DNA of 6,375 bases from Candidatus Vogelbacteria bacterium (GCA_903825615.1 CAIKBK010000104.1:1-6375), one strand, 5' to 3'; positions 1 through 6,300 are shown, counted from the stretch's first letter. Numbers and translations are program-made. Notes: a model not told the origin generated them from the letters alone.

Positions 1-332
1 AAGATGGTGACTTCCTCACCTTTGTTAAAGACCGCTTGGTCCACGAACGCATTTTTGTTTTTACCCCTAAAGGTGAAGTTGTCGAGTTGCCTAAGGATGG
101 CACTCCCATAGACTTCGCCTACGCTATTCACTCCGACATTGGCCATCATGCCTCCGGCGCCAAAGTTAATAAAAAGATGTCAACCCTTGATAATAAACTT
201 AAAAACGGCAACGTGGTGGAAATAATCACCAACAAAAATAATAAGCCTACTAAGAAATGGCTCGATTTCACTAAAACCAGCAACGCCAAGAGGCATATTC
301 GCAATTACCTCCTCACTCACAAAAATAATTAG
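1..332 (+). CDS. rel: RelA/SpoT-family (p)ppGpp synthetase/hydrolase, C-terminal fragment (TGS domain), 5' truncated by window edge
   Basis: This is the last 109 codons of a bifunctional-type Rel protein; the frame is open from base 3 and continues upstream of the window. The visible part is a TGS domain: the stretch ERIFVFTPKGEV, then ELPKDGTPIDFAYAIHSDIG, then GAKVN and LKNGNVVEIIT are the hallmark blocks of the Rel TGS fold. It is followed by the short WLDFTKTSNAKRHIRNYL helix seen after TGS in Rel proteins. In the family TGS senses uncharged tRNA on the ribosome and tunes (p)ppGpp synthesis; the HD hydrolase and synthetase domains should lie upstream. The protein ends about 20 residues after that helix begins, so the C-terminal helical, zinc-finger/RIS and ACT domains of long Rel/SpoT proteins are absent. 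A TTG at 36 could be mistaken for a start but lies inside the conserved lead-in to TGS. The TAG stop overlaps the stop of the opposing parB. Confidence 0.9.
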   Translation, partial: DGDFLTFVKDRLVHERIFVFTPKGEVVELPKDGTPIDFAYAIHSDIGHHASGAKVNKKMSTLDNKLKNGNVVEIITNKNNKPTKKWLDFTKTSNAKRHIRNYLLTHKNN

Positions 333-1306
333 AGAGAGAAATTCTTAATAAAATAAAGATCTTCGGGTTCCTCAAGTTCGGATCTCTGTCCAGGTCTGGT
401 CTCAGCAATCTTAATTTCTTGACCAACCTCCTCAGGCACAGGACCACCCTCCGGAACATCAATAACACTGGTTGGACCGCCCTGTTCAAGCATAGAGAGA
501 ATTCGCTGTAATTCATCATCAGAACTGAAGTCAATCATAATTCGGCCTCCGGTCTCTCCCTTACCCTCAACCTTAACTCGATTGCCATATTTCTCAGACA
601 ATTTACCCTCTAACTCAATAATCTCGGGTAAAACAAAATTACTCTTATTGCGCACACGGTCATAGGCAATACGCCGAGCAATAGACTCGGTATCGCGCAC
701 GGTCAAGCGCTTAATTAAAATTTCTTTAAAGAGCGTGCCCTGCTCTTCAACCCGACTAGATAACATTAAGAGAGGTCGAGTATGGCCTTCGGCAATTTGG
801 CCAGCCACCAGAGCATCGAGCATCTCCTGTGGCAAATTAAGAATACGGATAGTATTGGAGACATACTCACGACTGCGACCAACACGCTTGCCCACTTCAC
901 CATGCGAAAGGTTGAACTCATTAACCAGACGATGAAAAGCTTGAGCGCGATCGACAGAATTAAGATCTTCGCGCTGTAAGTTCTCGATAATGGCCAGTTC
1001 TAATTTCTCTTTATCACTCTGCTCACCAGTGCGAATAATCGCCGGCACTTGAGGCAAGCCCGCCAATTTAGAAGCGCGCCAACGTCGCTCACCAGCGATA
1101 ATCTCATATTCGGAATAAAGACTGCCATCTTCCCGGTCATATTCTTTCCTCGTCACCACCAGTGGCTGCAAGACGCCATATTGCTTGATGGAGTCAGCTA
1201 AATCACGTAAACGTTCTTCATTAAACTCGCGCCTTGGTTGGTAAGGATTCGGTTTGATTTTATCAACCTCGATAAGAAAAATATGATCCTCGTAATTATT
1301 TGACAT
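329..1306 (-). CDS. parB: ParB/Spo0J-family chromosome partitioning protein
   Basis: 325 residues. ParB binds parS sites near the origin and spreads as a CTP-dependent DNA clamp, working with the ATPase ParA to segregate chromosomes. All core parts are visible: the N-terminal lead-in IKPNPYQPRREF (17-28), SIKQYGVLQPLVV (39-51), the CTP-binding motif GERRWRA (72-78), box II ENLQREDLN (108-116), a helix-turn-helix at about 133-154 (LSHGEVGKRVGRSREYVSN), and a C-terminal dimerisation-type segment ending in SSDDELQRILSMLEQ near 275. About 50 further residues (276-325) rich in Gly, Pro and Glu follow, beyond the usual family end. The ATG at 1306 matches the usual family start, but no Shine-Dalgarno sequence precedes it. 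The gene lies 22 bases downstream of the GNAT gene on the same strand and may be co-transcribed. No parA and no parS-like site is in the window. Its TAA overlaps the rel TAG (bases 329-332). Confidence 0.95.
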   Translation of the reverse strand: MSNNYEDHIFLIEVDKIKPNPYQPRREFNEERLRDLADSIKQYGVLQPLVVTRKEYDREDGSLYSEYEIIAGERRWRASKLAGLPQVPAIIRTGEQSDKEKLELAIIENLQREDLNSVDRAQAFHRLVNEFNLSHGEVGKRVGRSREYVSNTIRILNLPQEMLDALVAGQIAEGHTRPLLMLSSRVEEQGTLFKEILIKRLTVRDTESIARRIAYDRVRNKSNFVLPEIIELEGKLSEKYGNRVKVEGKGETGGRIMIDFSSDDELQRILSMLEQGGPTSVIDVPEGGPVPEEVGQEIKIAETRPGQRSELEEPEDLYFIKNFSL

Positions 1307-1328
1307 AAACTATATAATCGAAAATAAA

Positions 1329-1796
1329 TTAAATAACTTTTTCCAATACTATATTATATTTTTGAAAACCATTTTTTTCGTAAAAATCTATCCCTTTTAG
1401 ATTCTGAACCGAGGCAATAACCTTAACTCGCGCTACAGACTTTTTTTGGCACCAATCAAAAAGAAAATCCAGCATCTTTTGGCCTAGACCTTGGCTTCGA
1501 TAGTTATCGAGAACAAATATATTCTCAAGCTCCGCGATCTGACCAAAATCAAGGCGATAATCTTCTCTTCCAGTCAAACCACCAGCAAAATACCCTAATA
1601 TCTTACCATTCTCTTCACAAACACAGCAAACTCCCTCTCCGTCAATACGGCTTTGAAAATACTCTCTGGACTTAGGCCCAAGCGGCCAGTCACAATTGAG
1701 CGTCTTGTCAAACTCCTTAGACTCTTTCAAAAATAACTGGTGATTTAATTCCATTACTCTTTCTAAGTCATTCCTCGTAGCCAGTCTTATTACCAT
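1329..1796 (-). CDS. GNAT-family N-acetyltransferase
   Basis: 155 residues, the usual size for a single-domain GNAT enzyme that transfers an acetyl group from acetyl-CoA to an amine. It opens with VIRLATRNDLERVMEL, the typical beta1-alpha1 of the fold. The central strand GKILGYFAGG (64-73) leads to motif A at about 92-109 (NIFVLDNYRSQGLGQKML), whose RSQGLG is the Q/RxxGxG/A acetyl-CoA pyrophosphate loop. The C-terminal half has VKVIASVQN and FYEKNGFQKY (138-147), matching motif B. The substrate cannot be told; small-molecule, peptide or ribosomal-protein acetylation are all possible. Cysteines cluster at 57, 58 and 60. The ATG at 1796 sits six bases after a -10-like TAAAAT, so the mRNA may be leaderless. 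parB follows 22 bases downstream, which suggests a two-gene transcript. Confidence 0.88.
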   Translation of the reverse strand: MVIRLATRNDLERVMELNHQLFLKESKEFDKTLNCDWPLGPKSREYFQSRIDGEGVCCVCEENGKILGYFAGGLTGREDYRLDFGQIAELENIFVLDNYRSQGLGQKMLDFLFDWCQKKSVARVKVIASVQNLKGIDFYEKNGFQKYNIVLEKVI

Positions 1797-1802
1797 AAAC
1801 CT

Positions 1803-1830
1803 ATTTTAGCACAATTTGTTTTTTAGCAAA
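1803..1830 (-). promoter_or_regulatory. Candidate sigma70-type promoter for the GNAT gene (leaderless type)
   Basis: On the minus strand TAAAAT (1803-1808) lies 16 bases from a weak -35-like TTTGCT (1825-1830). The -10 hexamer ends six bases before the ATG at 1796, so transcription would start at or next to the start codon. It overlaps the candidate promoter of the opposite strand. The prediction is by eye only. Confidence 0.4.
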
Positions 1831-1843
1831 AATCGGGTAGAAT
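1816..1843 (+). promoter_or_regulatory. Candidate sigma70-type promoter for tRNA-Leu and miaA
   Basis: TTGTTT (1816-1821) and TAGAAT (1838-1843) are separated by 16 bases. A start near 1850 would give a short tRNA leader of about 20 bases. No other good promoter is seen before miaA, so this one may serve both the tRNA and miaA. Confidence 0.45.
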
Positions 1844-1871
1844 ATAGGGCAGTTCTTAAGCAAAGGAACAG

Positions 1872-1953
1872 GCCGAAGTGGCGGAATTGGTAGACGCGCA
1901 CGACTCAAAATCGTGTCTCGAAAGAGGTGAGAGTTCGATTCTCTCCTTCGGCA
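1872..1953 (+). tRNA. tRNA-Leu (anticodon CAA)
   Basis: A complete class II cloverleaf can be drawn. The acceptor stem GCCGAAG (1872-1878) pairs with CTTCGGC (1946-1952). The D arm is GCG/CGC with GGTAGA in the loop. The anticodon stem CACGA/TCGTG (1899-1903, 1911-1915) encloses the loop CTCAAAA, giving anticodon CAA at 1906-1908, which reads UUG. The long variable arm has the stem CTC-GAAA-GAG, and the T arm GAGAG/CTCTC encloses TTCGATT. The discriminator A1953 fits leucine. CCA is not encoded (CCT follows), so a CCA-adding enzyme is needed. The loop carries A36-A37-A38, the sequence recognised by MiaA, whose gene begins 16 bases downstream on the same strand. Confidence 0.97.
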
Positions 1954-1969
1954 CCTAAAAAAGAAAGAC

Positions 1970-2824
1970 GTGGTAGAAAAAGAAAAACCTAAAATCTACG
2001 TTATTGTCGGGCCAACAGCCAGTGGCAAGACGGCTTATTCAATTAAACTGGCGAAGAAAATCGGTGGTGAGATTATCAGCGCCGATTCAAGGCAGGTTTA
2101 TAAGGGTCTTGATATTGGCAGTGGCAAAGTGACCAAAAAAGAAATGGCCGGTATCCCCCACTATTTGCTTGATGTCGCCAACCCCAAAAAAGTCTTCACG
2201 GTCTCGGATTATAAAAAACTGGCTGACCAGAAAATTAAGGAGATTATCGCTCGGGGTAAGACCCCCATCATTGTCGGAGGCACCGGCTTCTATATTCAAG
2301 CGGTGGTTGATGACTTGGTCTTACCTGAAGTTGCGCCAAATAAAAAACTACGTCTTCAGTTAGCCAAGAAAAATCCAGCCGAGCTGTTTGCTATCTTAAA
2401 AAAAATTGATTCAAATAGAGCCAAAAAAATAGACAGCAAGAATCCCGTGCGCCTAATTAGGGCGATAGAGATTGCTAGAGCTTTAGGGGCTGTGCCCCCA
2501 CTCCGAGGAAAAGTCTCTCTGTGCTACGATTTTGAATTTATTGGCATTAAGATTGACCAAGAAAAATTAAACAAAAAAATTTATAAACGATTGATAGCTA
2601 GACTAAAAACCGGCATGATCGCCGAGGTAAAAAAAATACACCAGAGTGGTGTGTCTTGGAAACGCTTGGAGAGTTTAGGTCTGGAGTATCGCTATATCGC
2701 ACAATGGCTACAAAAAAAGTTGAGTCGGCCCGAGATGATCGAGCAAATATTTAAAGAAAGTGTTAGGTATTCTAAGAGACAGATGACTTGGTTTAAAAGG
2801 GATAAGAGAATTATTTGGCAATAA
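1970..2824 (+). CDS. miaA: tRNA dimethylallyltransferase (MiaA)
   Basis: 284 residues, somewhat shorter than E. coli MiaA (316). MiaA transfers a dimethylallyl group from DMAPP to N6 of A37 in tRNAs that read UNN codons, giving i6A, which stabilises codon-anticodon pairing. Visible motifs: the P-loop GPTASGKT (14-21); SADSRQVYKGLDIGSGK (37-53), with D39 as the conserved aspartate proposed to be the general base; GIPHYLLDV (61-69); VGGTGFYIQAV (102-112); and the C-terminal block SKRQMTWFKRD (268-278). In place of the usual GYRQ-type segment it has LGLEYRYI. The GTG start at 1970 places the P-loop at the normal distance from the N-terminus; the only ribosome-binding hint is a weak AGAAAGA just upstream. 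It directly follows tRNA-Leu(CAA), a predicted substrate, and probably shares its transcript. The last 14 bases overlap a convergent small ORF. Confidence 0.96.
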   Translation: MVEKEKPKIYVIVGPTASGKTAYSIKLAKKIGGEIISADSRQVYKGLDIGSGKVTKKEMAGIPHYLLDVANPKKVFTVSDYKKLADQKIKEIIARGKTPIIVGGTGFYIQAVVDDLVLPEVAPNKKLRLQLAKKNPAELFAILKKIDSNRAKKIDSKNPVRLIRAIEIARALGAVPPLRGKVSLCYDFEFIGIKIDQEKLNKKIYKRLIARLKTGMIAEVKKIHQSGVSWKRLESLGLEYRYIAQWLQKKLSRPEMIEQIFKESVRYSKRQMTWFKRDKRIIWQ

Positions 2825-3002
2825 TTGCCTCTAAATCACCCGCATTGTTCTCCTCTAGAGAAACAATGATTTCATCAATTTTTTTCTCAGTGAGCCCCTT
2901 GAGCTGACCAAGAATTTGCATCTTCTGATCGAGACTAACGACGGCTGAGCCAGCCAATAACTGGCCGAGCTTGCGCGCTTTGACCTTTAATTCTTCTGAC
3001 AT
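2811..3002 (-). CDS. Hypothetical small helical protein, 63 aa
   Basis: I do not recognise this family. The 63-residue product is charged and predicted mostly helical, with a heptad-like pattern (MSEELKVKARKLGQLL, then LDQKMQILGQLKGLTEKKIDEIIVSLEE), no cysteine and no membrane segment or signal peptide, so it is probably cytosolic. A small Gly/Ala/Ser-rich turn (LAGSAVVS) separates the two helical halves. There is no Shine-Dalgarno sequence before the ATG at 3002. The ORF begins 13 bases after the stop of the 39-codon ORF on the same strand, and the start region is part of an inverted repeat. Its 3' end overlaps miaA by 14 bases tail to tail. Ordinary codon use, protein-like composition and fit between neighbours argue that it is real, but it could be a chance ORF. 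Confidence 0.6.
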   Translation of the reverse strand: MSEELKVKARKLGQLLAGSAVVSLDQKMQILGQLKGLTEKKIDEIIVSLEENNAGDLEAIIAK

Positions 3003-3007
3003 AATTT

Positions 3008-3059
3008 ATAAAAATCTAAGAATCAGCTGAGTTAACCTCTTCTAATCCTAGATTTTTAT
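3008..3059 (-). repeat. Perfect 11-bp inverted repeat spanning the junction of the two small ORFs
   Basis: ATAAAAATCTA (3008-3018) is the exact reverse complement of TAGATTTTTAT (3049-3059), with a 30-base loop; after one mismatch two more pairs can form. In the minus-strand mRNA the downstream arm covers the stop codon of the 39-codon ORF and ends five bases before the ATG of the 63-codon ORF. It could hold the second start in a stem until a ribosome translates the first ORF. That role is inference; the repeat itself is read directly. Confidence 0.6.
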
Positions 3060-3135
3060 TATAGGCCGTGACAACCGCATCAACAAATTCCTGCCCAACC
3101 GGTTCCCCGTCTTTTTTTTGTAATTCTTCTAACAT
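3016..3135 (-). CDS. Hypothetical 39-aa protein or leader peptide
   Basis: A short ORF begins MLEELQKKDGEPVG and ends EEVNSADS before a TAG stop. The product is acidic, with a likely amphipathic central helix (QEFVDAVVTAYNKNLGLEE) and no membrane segment or cysteine. I do not recognise a family. A good -10/-35 pair lies just upstream, with TATAAT ending nine bases before the ATG, so the transcript would be nearly leaderless. The 63-codon ORF follows 13 bases after the stop. It could be a small gene in its own right or a leader whose translation controls the next ORF. Confidence 0.5.
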   Translation of the reverse strand: MLEELQKKDGEPVGQEFVDAVVTAYNKNLGLEEVNSADS

Positions 3136-3144
3136 ATTAAACTC

Positions 3145-3173
3145 ATTATATATGATAATTCTGAATAATCAAA
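3145..3173 (-). promoter_or_regulatory. Candidate sigma70 promoter for the two small ORFs
   Basis: On the minus strand TTTGAT (3168-3173) and a consensus TATAAT (3145-3150) are exactly 17 bases apart. Initiation six or seven bases past the -10 would fall at about 3138, only a few bases before the ATG at 3135. This is the best promoter match in the window. It sits between tRNA-Trp and the small ORFs, so they need not depend on read-through from the tRNA. Confidence 0.55.
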
Positions 3174-3183
3174 TTTTGGATGA

Positions 3184-3199
3184 CTTCGGCGAGGCGAAG
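3184..3199 (-). other. Small hairpin just 3' of tRNA-Trp
   Basis: CTTCG and CGAAG form a 5-bp stem around a 6-base loop, two bases after the tRNA discriminator. No T-run follows, so it is a weak intrinsic terminator at best; it may instead be a 3' trailer structure used in tRNA processing. Confidence 0.3.
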
Positions 3200-3200
3200 G

Positions 3201-3271
3201 CGGGCCCACGAGGACTCGAACCTCGATCGATGGTTTTGGAGACCATTGTTCTACCATTGAACTATAGGCCC
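3201..3271 (-). tRNA. tRNA-Trp (anticodon CCA)
   Basis: A 71-base cloverleaf on the minus strand. The acceptor GGGCCTA pairs with TGGGCCC, including one T-G wobble. The D arm GTTC/GAAC encloses AATGGTA. The anticodon arm ATGGT/ACCAT encloses CTCCAAA, giving anticodon CCA, which reads UGG. The variable loop is four bases, and the T arm CGAGG/CCTCG encloses TTCGAGT. Discriminator G73 (3201) is the bacterial Trp identity base. CCA is not encoded; CCT follows. A36-A37-A38 is present, so this tRNA too should be a MiaA substrate. Upstream, TATAGT (3300-3305) or TAAGAT (3305-3310) could be a -10, but neither has a convincing -35. Confidence 0.97.
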
Positions 3272-3312
3272 AATTTATAAAATCTTGAACACCAAGACCA
3301 CTATATCTTAGC

Positions 3313-3340
3313 ATAGTTTTTCTCACGAGAAAATGGCTAT
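3313..3340 (-). terminator. Hairpin immediately after the large surface-protein gene
   Basis: In the minus-strand transcript the stop codon is followed at once by ATAG, CCA, then TTTTCTC-GT-GAGAAAA, then A and CTAT. The inner arms can form 6-7 AT-rich pairs and the outer ATAG/CTAT adds four, with an uneven internal bulge. There is no T-run, so termination is uncertain; it could instead protect the 3' end or part this transcript from tRNA-Trp. Confidence 0.35.
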
Positions 3341-6300
3341 TTAAACGGCTGGGGTTTCGACAGGGTCAGGAGTAGGAGTTTCTATTGGGACGGGATCAGC
3401 AACAGGTGCAGGATCGATAGCTGGAGCAGGATCAACAACAGGAGTTTCGGTTGGTTCTGGGTCAACAGCTGGCTCTGGATCAGTGACAATTGGTGTTGGA
3501 TCAGTTGTCGTAGCAGGATCAGTAGTAGGGGTTGTGGTAGCCGGATCAGTTACCGGAGTTTCGACTGGAGTGCCAGAAACATTGGCCTGCAAGAGAAGCG
3601 CGTCCAATTGCTCCTTAGTGATACAAGTCTCGTCGCCCGTGGACCCAACACAAAGAGTGGTCTGGTGAGTTGTTTGAGCAAAGAAATCTTGGACTCCATT
3701 AGAGACATCGCCCAGCCAGACAACCAAGCGATTAAAGAACATCCCAGCAAAAGTCTGGTTACCTTCTTCATCGGTGGTAGTAGCGATAATATCCGTCAAA
3801 CTATAATTCATGTCTTGAATTGATTTTTCTAGATCGTTTAATCTCAAAGTTAAGCCATCTCTGGCAATATCAACCTTAGTGTCAATTATTAAATTCATTG
3901 GGTCAATAAACTTAGTAAATTCTGAATCAAAATTATAATTTTTTACGGCACCAGTTACCAACAAATTAACTTCATCTTCTATCTCCATATCAGCAATACG
4001 TTTAGTCACTTGATCTTCCACTTGCTCCACGGTGACGGATTTGTTCCTTCTGGAAATCAAAACTTTGATCTCGCCGGTAGTGTCACTAAGAGATTCTAGG
4101 GCAACACCCACGGTGGAATCGCCGGCATTGGCGCGCATCACGTAGCCGGGAATGGAGGCGGCGGCCAGGGAATCGCCCGGGCGGATCGGGCCGTTTTCAT
4201 TGCTGGCTTTGGCGGGAATCTGGCCGATCAGCGCCACGATCTTGTAATTGGGATTGTTTTTATACTCAGTTCTGTCGTTGCCCAAAAATCCCGGGGCGGT
4301 AGAAATAATACCGATAACATTGGTATCGCTGGAGGTGGCGCATCTCCTGACGGCATTGTTTCTTAAAATATCAAGACAGACGGTCTCCCCCGCTCCTAAA
4401 TCGGTATCGGCGGTATACAGATACTCAGCATAGTCGCCGCCAGTTGTGCCATAAGTGACACCCGTCGAGAAACTGTTTCCATAAATATGCCCAGCGGTGG
4501 CATCATTTGCATTACCAAAACCGATAAAATTATTTGTCTGACTGCCGTCGCCGGCGATATAAACATACAGCCCCTCGCCACTATCTGTAGTATTATCATT
4601 TTGTATTCTCGCAATATAATCAGTCTTATTATCTTTAACGCTTAGCCGGTAAGCAGGTGCGGAATCACCAAGGCCAGTATTTCCCCCAATATAGGCGCCG
4701 TAATTATTTGTACCAACCGCCGAAGGATTAACATAGAGACCATAGGTGTTGGTAATAGTTCCGGAACCGGATTTGCTGATAGACTCACTATACAATCCAA
4801 TAGCTTGATTTATCGTTTTTCCGACGCCGGTATCGACTGTTCCTCCGCCGACATACTGAAAGAAAGCATTCCAAGTACTGGAGGGTGCGAGGGTCAAAGC
4901 ACCCATATACAAACCAAAAGCATTATCAGCGCCAGCTTGAGTGCCGCCAATATTTAGACGAGTATTAAGATTAGGTGTAGTTCCCATACCTATAGAGCCG
5001 GCCTTATCAATAGTCATTCTCACAGTATTATTTGTCTCGATACGCACGTCATGATTTGAAAATGTTCCTAGGTCGATTGACGGGTTAGTAGAGTCTATTC
5101 CGACATAACCGTAGACTGTTCCATTGCCGAAGGCGGCATATACGTTATTTGTCCCATAGAGGGAGAGCACTGAAGCCGGGGTGGTGGTACCGATGCCGAC
5201 ATTACCGGCAGAAGTAATAATGAATTTAGAAATCCCGCTGGAAGCATAGACTCCCAATAGGTTATTGGTGCTGGAACCAACGATTGATAGCATTTCAGTT
5301 GGCGTAGTGGTGCCAATTCTGACTCGGCCGGTAAAATTCGGGCTCTCGATCGGCGCGCCAAAAGCAAATTGTCCGGCGTCATTAAGCGACATACCGACAT
5401 AAAGCCCATTATTATAGAAATTCAAAGTAGGATCGGCGGTGGCGGCGCCGGAATCGCTATAGACGATCAAATTATCACGCATAGCGCCAACCGTACTGGT
5501 CGCTCCGCTGGAAGTATCAGTATTTAGGAAATTAAGAAGAGCATAATGAGTGGTTCCGAGCAAAAGTTCACTCACTCTGATTCCCGCTAGACTATTACCC
5601 AAATAAGAGCCAAAACCCATAGTAGTGGTGCCGGTAATGTTGGCATCGCCAGCTACAGTTAACTTGGAGCCAGGAGTGGTAGTGCCGATACCAATAGAGC
5701 CATTTTGGGTAATCCTCATCTGCTCTGGATATGTGCCACCATTATTTGTATAAAAAGCCAGATAGGCGGCAGACGTAGTCCCTACTTGGAACGAATCAAT
5801 CATCGCCCCAACATACTCAGCCGAACTTGCTTTTCCTCTGAATGTTAATGCGCCTAGTTTTGCATCCGCTGGACTATTTGCTCCGCCCGCACCGAAATGG
5901 ACAAAATTAAAGCCAGCTCGATCAGTAGGAGTGTTGCTATTTGTAACCATTCTTGCAGACCAGGAGGAGCCATTGGATTCAATGTGTAATTTATCTTGCG
6001 GATTTGCTGTGCCAAAACCCAAATAACCAGCACTTGTCAAAGTCAACATACTCTCACCAGTGGAAGAGGAAATGGTAAGAAGAGGAAGACTGGACGTGCC
6101 TTGGATATTAAAGGTTGCCGCCGCTGATGTTGTCCCGACTGAGACATTCCCCAGTATATAACTCAAATCTGAACCGCTCTTCGTCCAATAATTTAAACTA
6201 AAAAGAGAGCTGGTGGTGGTAGCGATAATTTGACCAGATTGATTAACGGCCAAGAATGAAGAAGCCAGACCGGTTAAGTAGGCGGCGGTGCCAACGGTTA

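Noticed and set aside
735..979. Two plus-strand ORFs opposite parB
   Set aside because: They lie wholly antisense to conserved ParB motifs and have no motif of their own.
3068..3280. 70-codon plus-strand ORF ending in GPRGLEPRSMVLETIVLPLN
   Set aside because: Translation of the antisense strand of tRNA-Trp, a common spurious annotation; it also overlaps the 39-codon ORF.
3129..3326. 65-codon minus-strand ORF across tRNA-Trp
   Set aside because: Its SSMVEQWSPKPSIEVRVLVG stretch is the classic false translation of a tRNA gene; the cloverleaf explains the conservation.
3318..3333. Palindrome TTTTCTCACGAGAAAA as a parS site
   Set aside because: It superficially recalls parS (TGTTTCACGTGAAACA) but the centre is not self-complementary and key positions differ; a 3' hairpin of the large gene explains it better.
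3344..3574. CRISPR-like or tandem DNA repeat from recurring GGATCA words
   Set aside because: Periodicity is irregular and degenerate, and is explained by the DPxP/TDP codons of the C-terminal tail.
5095..5409. 104-codon minus-strand ORF inside the large gene
   Set aside because: Out-of-frame shadow of the long coding frame, with Leu/Pro/Arg-rich composition and no recognisable motif.
6251..6253. TTG as start of the large protein
   Set aside because: The frame stays open to the window edge with the same kind of sequence, so the real start is upstream of the window.
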